Below, piece by piece: positions 1 through 6,137 of a DNA stretch of 8,917 nucleotides. The position numbers and the translations under genes are program-made. The first letter of the stretch is position 1; each line of letters begins with the position of its first letter. This stretch comes from JBFJWU01 sp041623475 [NCBI: bacterium] (GTDB taxonomy: Bacteria > J088). The DNA is taken from the NCBI GenBank assembly GCA_041623475.1, contig JBFJWU010000124.1:1-8917 (forward strand), read 5' to 3'. The notes below the pieces were generated by a model. That model worked only from the letters and a program-made list of their open reading frames with translations. It ran no database searches and was not told where the DNA came from.

Positions 1-1
1 C

Positions 2-763
2 ATGTTCATGCGCGATGACAGCGGGCCCGGTGGCGTCATTGAAAAATGGTATCGCGCCGTTGACAACACCCTGGCTGGATTGCTGGACAAGTTGGGACCC
101 AATGATCAGCTACTGGTTGTATCGGATCACGGGTTTGCTTCTTTTGACCGTGCCGTCCATTTGAACGCCTGGTTACGAGACCACGGATTCCTGTCGTTGC
201 AGCCGGGCGCCGTGATTGACCATGGCCTGGCGGCCATCGATTGGGCCAGGACACGCGCGTATGCCGTGGGATTCAACAGTTTGTACCTCAATCTGAAAGA
301 TCGGGAAGGGGCAGGGATTGTGCAACCCGGAGAGGTTGACGACTTGCTTGACGAGCTTTCGGCGGGGTTGGCCGATTTCGTAGATCCCGCAAGTGGACAA
401 CCCGTCGTGTCAAGGGTTGTTCGGGGCATCGACGCGTTCGGATCCGATCATCCGGATGCCCCCGATCTGGTAGTCGGTTATTATCCGGGATTTCGCGCAT
501 CATGGAACACGGCATTGGGGCAAGTCCCCGGGCCGTTGATCGAGGACAATACCAAGGCCTGGTCAGGGGACCATCTGATTGACCCTGAATTCGTGCCGGG
601 AGTCCTCTTTTGCAACAGCGACATTCCGGCTACAGTCAGTGAGCCGCATCTGGTTGACCTGGCACCAACGATTCTGGCAATGCTGGGCCTTGATCCAGCA
701 GACATTGAACAATTGACACTTGATGGAACAGTGCTGCTGGATGTGAACAGGGGCCGGTACTGA
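2..763 (+). CDS. Alkaline phosphatase superfamily phosphodiesterase/nucleotide pyrophosphatase, 5'-truncated
   Basis: This is the C-terminal part of a metal-dependent phospho- or sulfo-ester hydrolase of the alkaline phosphatase superfamily (type I phosphodiesterase/nucleotide pyrophosphatase branch). About 253 residues are visible. The metal-binding motif VVSDHGF lies at residues 39-45 (Asp42 and His43 are expected zinc ligands). A second motif, WSGDH at 187-191, supplies the usual last metal-binding His. The end, VDLAPTILAMLGL, is the standard closing helix of this family. The window opens with C-ATG-TTC; in relatives the matching stretch reads roughly QHMFWR, so the Met at base 2 is probably internal and the true start lies outside. 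The nucleophile Thr/Ser and the first metal ligands are not visible. The stop touches the sulfotransferase reading frame, so the two are probably co-transcribed. The substrate cannot be told from sequence. Confidence 0.87.
   Translation: MFMRDDSGPGGVIEKWYRAVDNTLAGLLDKLGPNDQLLVVSDHGFASFDRAVHLNAWLRDHGFLSLQPGAVIDHGLAAIDWARTRAYAVGFNSLYLNLKDREGAGIVQPGEVDDLLDELSAGLADFVDPASGQPVVSRVVRGIDAFGSDHPDAPDLVVGYYPGFRASWNTALGQVPGPLIEDNTKAWSGDHLIDPEFVPGVLFCNSDIPATVSEPHLVDLAPTILAMLGLDPADIEQLTLDGTVLLDVNRGRY
749..753 (+). promoter_or_regulatory. Candidate ribosome binding site AGGGG for a CTG start at 760
   Basis: AGGGG lies six bases before CTG at 760-762, an ideal spacing. That CTG overlaps the TGA stop (761-763) of the phosphodiesterase gene. 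If used, the sulfotransferase gains 16 N-terminal residues that look conserved in its family. The site could be chance, because the stretch is also coding and CTG starts are rare. Confidence 0.4.
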
Positions 764-807
764 CATCCCTGAGACCAGTCCTGTATGGCATCACCCTTGG
801 ACGGTGG

Positions 808-1848
808 TTGGCAATCCTTGCTGAAAACCGATTCAGGTTCCAGCCGCGGTCAACGGCCAGGGTCATTGCGACGACTGCAGTCGCGGCAATGAACAGCCTT
901 TCGGCAGCAATTGAACGGGCTCGATTTGCGGAAGAACAAGTTGCCGATGACCCGAGCCCACCGGTGTTTGTCCTGGGTCATTGGCGAAGCGGCACCACGT
1001 TGCTGCACACGCTGCTTGCCCAGGACGAACAATTTGTTGCGCCTGATTTGTACCAGGTCCTGAACCCCCACGCGTTTTTGTACAGTCGGCGCTTTCTGCC
1101 ACGGCGTCTGGTTCTGGAAACTCTGCCGGATACCCGTGGCATTGACGGAGTAGCTGTCGATCTGGACCAGCCGCAGGAAGATGAATTTGCGGCGTTGCAC
1201 GGCGGGATACCGACGTCATATCTGGTGCACGTCTGGCCCCGGAACTCAGAGTCCTACGCAGGATTAATTGACTCTGCCGAGGCCGATCAGCGTGACGTGG
1301 ACCGTTGGCTGGCTTTTCTTGAGGATTTCGTACGTCGACTTACATTTGGGAACCAGCGAATACCGCTGCTGAAATCACCGCAGCATACGGCGCGGATTGA
1401 TCTGTTACTGCGCCTGTATCCGTCTGCGCGTTTCGTATTTATCCATCGGGACCCTGTCGACGTGTACTTGTCCACGCAGAAGTTGTACGCGCATCTGGAT
1501 CGACTTTTCTCGCTGCAGGGTCCGCCCGCCGACCGCACGCAAATAATCCTGTCACAGTACGTTCGGCTGCATCAGGGATATTACGACGTGGCTGCAAGGC
1601 TGCGCCAGGACCAGCTTGTTGAAATCGCTTATGCAGATCTGGTCGCACGGCCTGGGGAAACCCTGGGATCTGTTTACAGCCGTCTTGGCCTGGATGGTTT
1701 TTCCGTTTTGCAGCCGAAATTGCCAGCTATTATGGGGCAGGGGCGGTCACATCGGCGGGTGCAGTCAGACGACGAAAGGGTTGCGGCAGCGGACATCTTG
1801 CGGCCAAATTGGGGTGACATCGCAGCTCGAATGGGCTACGCGATCTGA
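808..1848 (+). CDS. PAPS-dependent sulfotransferase (Sulfotransfer_3-type family)
   Basis: The product is a cytoplasmic sulfotransferase expected to move a sulfo group from 3'-phosphoadenylyl sulfate (PAPS) to an acceptor that cannot be identified. The 5'-phosphosulfate-binding loop is HWRSGTT at residues 58-64, preceded by the beta strand PVFVLG. The 3'-phosphate-binding motif is FVFIHRDPVDVYLST at about 209-223, and LLKSPQH at 187-193 is typical of the family. The 346 residues given start at TTG 808, the first conventional start codon. The frame is open upstream to 724 and encodes LYGITLGRWLAIL directly across this start. From memory, relatives carry a similar G-x-x-L-x-x-W-L-x-x-L-x-x-NRF block, so translation probably begins earlier, perhaps at CTG 760. 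The gene follows the phosphodiesterase without a gap and ends at TGA 1846, just before a hairpin terminator. Confidence 0.9.
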   Translation: MAILAENRFRFQPRSTARVIATTAVAAMNSLSAAIERARFAEEQVADDPSPPVFVLGHWRSGTTLLHTLLAQDEQFVAPDLYQVLNPHAFLYSRRFLPRRLVLETLPDTRGIDGVAVDLDQPQEDEFAALHGGIPTSYLVHVWPRNSESYAGLIDSAEADQRDVDRWLAFLEDFVRRLTFGNQRIPLLKSPQHTARIDLLLRLYPSARFVFIHRDPVDVYLSTQKLYAHLDRLFSLQGPPADRTQIILSQYVRLHQGYYDVAARLRQDQLVEIAYADLVARPGETLGSVYSRLGLDGFSVLQPKLPAIMGQGRSHRRVQSDDERVAAADILRPNWGDIAARMGYAI

Positions 1849-1856
1849 CGGCAAAC

Positions 1857-1875
1857 GGCAGCATACGAAACTGCC
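1857..1875 (-). terminator. Weak hairpin downstream of metF
   Basis: GGCAG (1857-1861) and CTGCC (1871-1875) form a five-pair stem with a nine-base loop, 15 bases past the metF stop on the minus strand. Only three T residues follow soon after on that strand, so any terminator function is weak or rho-assisted. Confidence 0.25.
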
Positions 1876-1882
1876 ACCCCGC

Positions 1883-1905
1883 CAGCCGCTCAAGCGCTGT
1901 TTTTT
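1883..1905 (+). terminator. Rho-independent terminator of the phosphodiesterase-sulfotransferase pair
   Basis: CAGC (1883-1886) pairs with GCTG (1896-1899). After a bulged C at 1887, GC (1888-1889) pairs with GC (1894-1895), leaving a TCAA loop. Six T residues (1900-1905) follow immediately. This has the form of an intrinsic terminator for + strand transcripts, 35 bases after the sulfotransferase stop. The whole structure except its first bases lies inside the final codons of convergent metF, where the T-run becomes the Lys-Asn codons of the C-terminus. Confidence 0.68.
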
Positions 1906-2756
1906 CTGTCCAATCCCAGGCGCTTGACCAGTTCGGTTGTCGCGCCCGCGCGGTTCAGCGTGTAGAAATGAAATCCAGGGACGCCCTCACGCATAAGTCG
2001 TTCGCAGAGTTCTGAAACGACGTCCAGGCCAAAAGCGCGCAATGACTGCGTATCGTCAGCAAAAGCGGCAAGCCGCCGCCGGATCCATCGGGGAATTTCG
2101 GCACCGCACGCGTCCGAAAACCGGGCCAGTTGCGTGTAGTTTGTAATTGGCATAATGCCAGGAACAATCGGTATGTCCACGCCCAGGGCGCGGCAGTCGT
2201 CGACAAACCGGCAGTACGCATCGGCATTGAAGAAATACTGTGTGATCGCCGCATTGGCACCGGCATCGACCTTGCGCTTGAAGTTTTCTATGTCGGTCCG
2301 GGGGTTCGCTGCCTGCGGATGGGTTTCGGGATAGGCTGCGACCTCAATAAAAAACGAGTCGCCAAACTCCGTACGGACAAATTCAACCAGTTCGTTGGCA
2401 AATGCAAAGTCGCCGTGCGCACGCAAACCAGCGCCACTGGGCAAATCGCCGCGCAGGGCTACGATTCGGTCGATTCCGTGGTCCTGGTAATCCCGCAACA
2501 TCGTCGCCACGTCCTGTCGCGTCGTTCCGATACAGGAGATATGCGGAGCGGCTGGGTAACCGGATCTCTTTATCTCCAGAACCGTCTCCAGCGTGCCTTT
2601 CTGTGTGCTGCCGCCAGCACCAAATGTAACCGAAAAATATTCCGGGCCAAGGGCACCCAGTTCCTTCGTCGTCTGTGCCAGTTTTGCACGCGCTGCGTCG
2701 GTACGGGGCGGAAAATATTCGAAACTGATCTGGGTATCGCTGTCTGTACTGCTCAC
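1890..2756 (-). CDS. metF: 5,10-methylenetetrahydrofolate reductase
   Basis: MetF reduces 5,10-methylenetetrahydrofolate to 5-methyltetrahydrofolate with FAD and NAD(P)H, supplying the methyl group for methionine synthase. The 288 residues have the bacterial length with no regulatory extension. Landmarks are SFEYFPPRT at 11-19 (Glu13 is the catalytic Glu, E28 in E. coli), VTFGAGGSTQKGT at 43-55, HISCIGTTRQD at 72-82, ALRGDLP at 100-106 (Asp104 equals flavin-contacting D120), ITQYFFN at 171-177, PGIMPITNY at 199-207 and GFHFYTLNR at 261-269. The start is GTG (2754-2756); upstream the frame has no ATG, GTG or TTG before a stop. The Shine-Dalgarno is weak. The gene stands alone on the minus strand, divergent from the ATPase operon and convergent with the sulfotransferase. 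No methionine regulator site was recognised upstream. Confidence 0.97.
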   Translation of the reverse strand: MSSTDSDTQISFEYFPPRTDAARAKLAQTTKELGALGPEYFSVTFGAGGSTQKGTLETVLEIKRSGYPAAPHISCIGTTRQDVATMLRDYQDHGIDRIVALRGDLPSGAGLRAHGDFAFANELVEFVRTEFGDSFFIEVAAYPETHPQAANPRTDIENFKRKVDAGANAAITQYFFNADAYCRFVDDCRALGVDIPIVPGIMPITNYTQLARFSDACGAEIPRWIRRRLAAFADDTQSLRAFGLDVVSELCERLMREGVPGFHFYTLNRAGATTELVKRLGLDRKNSA

Positions 2757-2912
2757 AAGAAGACCCGGTTCCGGAGTTTTAGTGAAAATGCCCGCATTTC
2801 TGCGTGGCGGAAGATGGCGTCAGAATAACAACCCGTTGATAACACGTCGAATTTTTATTGCGGTGCGCGCATTTGATTGTTAGATTATCATCGGACTTTG
2901 TGCGCGGAGATT
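2757..2912. promoter_or_regulatory. Divergent intergenic region of metF and the ATPase operon
   Basis: These 156 bases are the longest clearly non-coding stretch and are AT-richer around 2826-2900, so both promoters probably lie here. Toward the ATPase, TATCAT (2886-2891) matches five of six bases of a -10 box, but no good -35 is correctly spaced. Toward metF, a TATTCT-like box preceded 18 bases away by TTCGAC is only a weak candidate. A perfect inverted repeat, AAATGC-CC-GCATTT, sits at 2786-2799, between that box and the metF start. On the metF strand an alternative fold, CGCA-GAAA-TGCG (2793-2804), gives a GNRA-loop hairpin. Confidence 0.45.
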
Positions 2913-3875
2913 ATGAGTTTTCAGGACCCAACACCATCCGACGGATTTGCTCCCAAGATCATCACCGTCGGTGGTGGAAAAGGGGGCATCGGCAAAAGCT
3001 TTCTGACTGCCTCACTGGGAATTACCCTGGCGCGGCGCGGAAGTCGCGTGCTCGCAATTGACCTGGACCTGGGCGGGGCCAATTTGCACGCCTGGCTGGG
3101 CATGCCGCCGGTTGCGGAAAAGGATCTTGGGCGGTTTCTGCTCAAAGGGGGGCCTGATCTGGACGAACTGGTCCAGGATGGTCCGGTCGAAGGATTGTCG
3201 GTAATACACGGGGCGACCACCAACCTGAGTGCGCCAAACATCAAATATGCGGTCAAACAAAAAGTATTGCAGCGATTGCGTCGACTGAATTACGACTGGA
3301 TCATTGCGGATCTGGGTGCGGGCACGGGTTACAACACCGTCGATTTTTTCCTGTTGGGAACCCGCGGAATCCTGACGTTGACACCGGAGCGCACGAGTGT
3401 TGAAAACGCATACCGGTTTCTTCGCGCATCCGTCTTGCGGGCGTTGCGGGCCTCCGCGCCAAAGGGTGCGTATTCGCAGACCTTGCAGGCGGCTGAAGCG
3501 GATGCGTTCAAGGTCGGTAATGTCGAGGACCTGATTGACAAAATGACGGAAATTGACGCCGCTTCGGCTCGGGTCGCGAGGGCAACGTTAAATCGCATGA
3601 AAGTTGGAATGGTTGTGAACCAGGTCTGGGATCTGGACGAGCTTCGTCTTGCCGAGCAGATAAAGATTGCGGCAAAAAGGCATCTGTCGCTGCCTGTCAC
3701 TTTTCTCGGTCCGGTTCGTTACGACGAGTCCGTGATGAGGGCGCTGAGAAAAGCACCGCGGCCGGCAGAGGAGGCGTTGTCACTGGAGGGGCTTCGCGAT
3801 GACATCGCTGGTTTGGCCGATCGAATAATCCGCGATACAGAGTATTCGTCTGTTGGTTTGGGGAGCATCTCTTGA
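2913..3875 (+). CDS. MinD/ParA-family ATPase (deviant Walker A)
   Basis: The product is a SIMIBI-class P-loop ATPase of the MinD/ParA/FlhG group, whose members dimerise on ATP and position other proteins on membranes or nucleoid. The 320 residues carry a deviant Walker A motif GGKGGIGKS (21-29, signature Lys23 and Lys28), an A' motif AIDLDLGGANLHAWLG (48-63) and a Walker B-like WIIADLGAGTGYNT (129-142). VTPE-like TLTPERTSVENAYRFL (155-170) is typical of the MinD-like subgroup found beside RodZ-type helix-turn-helix proteins. No clear C-terminal membrane-targeting helix is visible, unlike true MinD. ATG 2913 was chosen over TTG 2877 because it removes an unconserved leader and follows GGAGA (2906-2910), though that spacing is short. 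The stop overlaps the next gene by four bases, so the two products are probably made together. No MinC, MinE or flagellar gene is present. Confidence 0.88.
   Translation: MSFQDPTPSDGFAPKIITVGGGKGGIGKSFLTASLGITLARRGSRVLAIDLDLGGANLHAWLGMPPVAEKDLGRFLLKGGPDLDELVQDGPVEGLSVIHGATTNLSAPNIKYAVKQKVLQRLRRLNYDWIIADLGAGTGYNTVDFFLLGTRGILTLTPERTSVENAYRFLRASVLRALRASAPKGAYSQTLQAAEADAFKVGNVEDLIDKMTEIDAASARVARATLNRMKVGMVVNQVWDLDELRLAEQIKIAAKRHLSLPVTFLGPVRYDESVMRALRKAPRPAEEALSLEGLRDDIAGLADRIIRDTEYSSVGLGSIS
3860..3865 (+). promoter_or_regulatory. Ribosome binding site GGGGAG supporting a TTG start
   Basis: GGGGAG ends six bases before TTG 3872 and lies in the last codons of the ATPase gene. It supports TTG as the true start of the J-HTH protein and fits translational coupling across the TTGA overlap (3872-3875). 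Confidence 0.65.
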
Positions 3876-4573
3876 AGACGCATTACGAAGTATTTGATGT
3901 TACGCCGGACAGCACGCAATCCGAGATTCGAGCCCGGTATCACGCGTTGAAAGGCGTGTACGACGACGAACTGGCGACGTACGGCTTGCTGCAGGCAGAG
4001 GACCGGCAGTCAATCCTGACCGAAATCGAAGCCGCCTGGGAGATTCTCGGTGATCCGCATGCCCGGTCGGAATATGACCGGAAACTGCGCGACATTGGCC
4101 ATCCAGGACCGTGGACCGAGCCGGATCCGCCGACCGAATTGGCTGAACCGGATGCGGGCACCGTCACGGTTCCAGATCCCGTTGATTCCCCGGGCTCTGT
4201 TGATCGTGGAATTGCCCCGGAACCGTCTGTTGCGGTCAAAACGGTGATACAAACGGCAATGGTACCGGATCCTGAAACAGCAGAACCGACCCAGGGTGTA
4301 TTGGAGCCACCAGAACCGGCCCCGGGAATGATGAACGGTCAGTACCTGCAGACCGTCCGTGAGATGCGTGGTGTGGAACTGGAAGAGCTGTCCGAAGCGC
4401 TCAAGATTACGGTTACACAACTGGAGAATCTGGAACACCACAGGTTCGAACGGCTTCCGGCACCGGTTTACCTGCGCGGATTCCTGCGCAGTTACGCGCA
4501 GTTCATGGGATTGGATGCGGACATCCTTGTCCATGATTACCTGAAGCTGCTGGAAAACTCGGAAGACGGCTGA
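3872..4573 (+). CDS. Degenerate J-like domain fused to RodZ-type helix-turn-helix domain
   Basis: This 233-residue protein has three parts. Residues 4-72 resemble a DnaJ J-domain: HYEVFDVTPDSTQSEIRARY opens it and WEILGDPHARSEYDRKL closes it. The HPD tripeptide needed to stimulate Hsp70 aligns with Asp31-Asp32-Glu33, so it should not act as a normal co-chaperone. Residues about 77-152 are a Pro/Glu/Asp-rich linker. Residues 155-228 form an HTH_25 domain like the cytoplasmic end of RodZ, with LEELSEALKIT, LENLEHHRFERLPAPVYLRG and the FLRSYAQFMGLD helix. No transmembrane segment or periplasmic domain follows, so it is not RodZ itself. The TTG start at 3872 overlaps the ATPase stop and has a strong Shine-Dalgarno. 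The pairing suggests it is the ATPase's partner or adaptor; that is inference. DNA binding cannot be excluded. Confidence 0.82.
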   Translation: MKTHYEVFDVTPDSTQSEIRARYHALKGVYDDELATYGLLQAEDRQSILTEIEAAWEILGDPHARSEYDRKLRDIGHPGPWTEPDPPTELAEPDAGTVTVPDPVDSPGSVDRGIAPEPSVAVKTVIQTAMVPDPETAEPTQGVLEPPEPAPGMMNGQYLQTVREMRGVELEELSEALKITVTQLENLEHHRFERLPAPVYLRGFLRSYAQFMGLDADILVHDYLKLLENSEDG

Positions 4574-4581
4574 GAGCATTA

Positions 4582-5523
4582 ATGGGCACAGGGGTTCAGG
4601 CGCGCCTGGGAATTGCACTGGGGGGCGGTGCCGCGCTGGGATATGCACACATCGGTGTGCTCAAGGTGCTGGCTGCCGAAGGTCTGTTCCCGGACTGTAT
4701 CGCCGGTACAAGTATGGGTGCCCTGGTCGGCGGCGCAGCGGCATCATGGGCCTCGATGGATGAGGTCGAGCGTCGGTTTCGTGTCAGCATGAACGATCCG
4801 TACATTATGGAACTGGATCTCGAATATCTGGATGAGTCAGACAAAGCCTCGACCTGGGACAACCTGATGGGCAAGGTCAAACGGGGCGTATTGCTGACCC
4901 AATCGGTTATGAAAGACAGCATTATCGGCAAGGAGGTTTTCGAACGGATTCTTCGAAATCTGCTGCCCGACCGTAATATTGACGAACTGCCGGTGCCGTT
5001 CGCGTGTGTGTCGACAAACCTCCAGTACGAACGTCGAACTCTGTGGACCCGCGGTCGCCTGCTGGATGCCGTTGCGGCAAGCTGCGCGATTCCGGGTATT
5101 TTTCCTCACTTTCATGACGGTGCAGCAATGCACGTGGACGGGGGCTCCGTCGAAAATATTCCTGTACGGGCGGCACGCGAGATTGGCTCTACCCTTGTGC
5201 TGGCGGTCAGCGTCGAAGAGCAGAAACCGCCGCCACCGCCGGAAGTAGCCGTTGATTTCTTTTTGCGGGCCGGTGCGATATCGCGCCGCGCGTTGGTTGC
5301 CCAACAACTGGCAAATGCTGATCTGGTCGTCGCTCCGCCGGTCGCTGAGTTTCACTGGTCCCAGTTCCGCGACCTGGCACCGCTGGTTGCGTGCGGTGAA
5401 CGGGCCGCGTCGCAAATGATCGATGAACTAAAATATGTGTGGCAGGATCACCAGCGTGGATTCAAAAAAGGGATCTGGTCATTTATTTTTCGGCCTCGCG
5501 AGATAAAGGAACTCTGGCAATGA
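4582..5523 (+). CDS. Patatin-like phospholipase (RssA/NTE-type)
   Basis: The product is a patatin-family serine lipid hydrolase of 313 residues, expected to cleave acyl esters of phospholipids or related lipids. The oxyanion-hole glycine loop is ALGGGAALGYAHIG (12-25). The nucleophile elbow GTSMG (42-46) gives Ser44, and VDGG (185-188) supplies Asp186 of the Ser-Asp dyad. SCAIPGIFP (167-175) is also typical. All catalytic parts are intact. No signal peptide is seen, so it is probably cytoplasmic or membrane-associated; the C-terminal stretch after residue 285 is basic and aromatic and might touch membrane. The ATG follows the J-HTH stop by eight bases with GAGAG five bases upstream. The stop overlaps the lipoprotein start as ATGA. 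The substrate and any link to the ATPase module are unknown. Confidence 0.93.
   Translation: MGTGVQARLGIALGGGAALGYAHIGVLKVLAAEGLFPDCIAGTSMGALVGGAAASWASMDEVERRFRVSMNDPYIMELDLEYLDESDKASTWDNLMGKVKRGVLLTQSVMKDSIIGKEVFERILRNLLPDRNIDELPVPFACVSTNLQYERRTLWTRGRLLDAVAASCAIPGIFPHFHDGAAMHVDGGSVENIPVRAAREIGSTLVLAVSVEEQKPPPPPEVAVDFFLRAGAISRRALVAQQLANADLVVAPPVAEFHWSQFRDLAPLVACGERAASQMIDELKYVWQDHQRGFKKGIWSFIFRPREIKELWQ
5506..5510 (+). promoter_or_regulatory. Ribosome binding site AAGGA for the lipoprotein
   Basis: AAGGA lies nine bases before ATG 5520 inside the patatin 3' end. It supports this start over an in-frame upstream ATG at 5439, which would place the lipobox too far from the N-terminus. Confidence 0.65.
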
Positions 5524-6137
5524 GACTTGGAATCTTTGTTTGTGTAGTTGGCGTAGCGGCCGGGTTGATCGGGTGCGAGTTTCGGCCGACCAACCAATGG
5601 GTACCCGATGTGCAGCCCGCACCCGCGGTGGCTGCTATCGCCGAACCGGGCACGGCCGAGCAATGGATCCAACCCGAAATCTGGTGGGTCTGGGATACAC
5701 AGCAGGGGCATCCGGTTGGCGTTGCGGTCCCACTGGGCGGTGGCCGTTTCTGGGTGCCCTGGAACGGCCCGATGCCACGTGAGCCCGTTGTTGGCAAGGA
5801 GTTAGCCACCGTCCAGCCGGTCACAACCGATTCAACTCAGGAAACGGGGGCAATTGTTTCATTGATCCTGGATGGACCTGAACCGTCGATGCCGACGGTT
5901 GAATTGCGCGCAGTTCATGACGTTGTCCAAAGGGTTACTGCCGATGACGGATTGATTGTCAGTGAGCGACTGGATGTTATTGGTCGATCGCCGTGGGTCA
6001 CACTGGTTTCCTGTCCGCAATCGGGTTCCGGAGCTGTTTTTGATCGAGCTGGTAACTGGGTCAAGGCTGTTTGGCTGCCGGGTGCCGATGGAGGTTGCCC
6101 TGTTCTACGTCCGCTGGATTTGAATCCAGACGGTTGA
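5520..6137 (+). CDS. Putative outer-membrane lipoprotein, unknown function
   Basis: I do not recognise this 205-residue protein. It begins with a lipoprotein signal peptide: Arg2, a hydrophobic stretch (residues 3-17) and the lipobox LIGC with Cys19 as the lipidation site. Residue +2 is Glu rather than Asp, which in enteric bacteria fits sorting to the outer membrane. After a Pro/Ala-rich linker comes a Trp-rich patch (EIWWVWDTQQG at 53-63, then GRFWVPWNGP), suggesting a small beta-rich or carbohydrate-contacting fold; this is speculative. Two later cysteines (165 and 193) could form a disulfide. The start ATG 5520 overlaps the patatin stop as ATGA, and the stop overlaps the next gene as TTGA, so it sits firmly inside the operon. 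Coupling to the patatin suggests a possible lipid or envelope role. Confidence 0.8.
   Translation: MRLGIFVCVVGVAAGLIGCEFRPTNQWVPDVQPAPAVAAIAEPGTAEQWIQPEIWWVWDTQQGHPVGVAVPLGGGRFWVPWNGPMPREPVVGKELATVQPVTTDSTQETGAIVSLILDGPEPSMPTVELRAVHDVVQRVTADDGLIVSERLDVIGRSPWVTLVSCPQSGSGAVFDRAGNWVKAVWLPGADGGCPVLRPLDLNPDG

Noticed and set aside
2130-2828. A 232-codon plus-strand open frame opposite metF
   Set aside because: metF is unmistakable on the other strand; this frame is rich in Cys, Arg and Val with no family resemblance, as expected of an antisense frame.
2757-2876. SAM or SAH riboswitch, or a MetJ/MetR site, upstream of metF
   Set aside because: The leader is short, no riboswitch core was seen, and neither AGACGTCT-like MetJ boxes nor a TGAA-N5-TTCA MetR site is present.
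2877-2912. TTG 2877 as the start of the MinD-like ATPase
   Set aside because: It adds 12 residues with no family resemblance and lies in the likely promoter region; ATG 2913 has GGAGA just upstream.
3872-4573. Calling the J-HTH protein RodZ
   Set aside because: RodZ needs a transmembrane helix and a periplasmic domain, and neither follows the HTH domain; an N-terminal J-like domain is also not part of RodZ.
4010-4648. A 212-codon minus-strand open frame opposite the J-HTH gene
   Set aside because: It has no recognisable domain and a composition typical of antisense frames, and it lies opposite a gene with clear domains and a good ribosome binding site.
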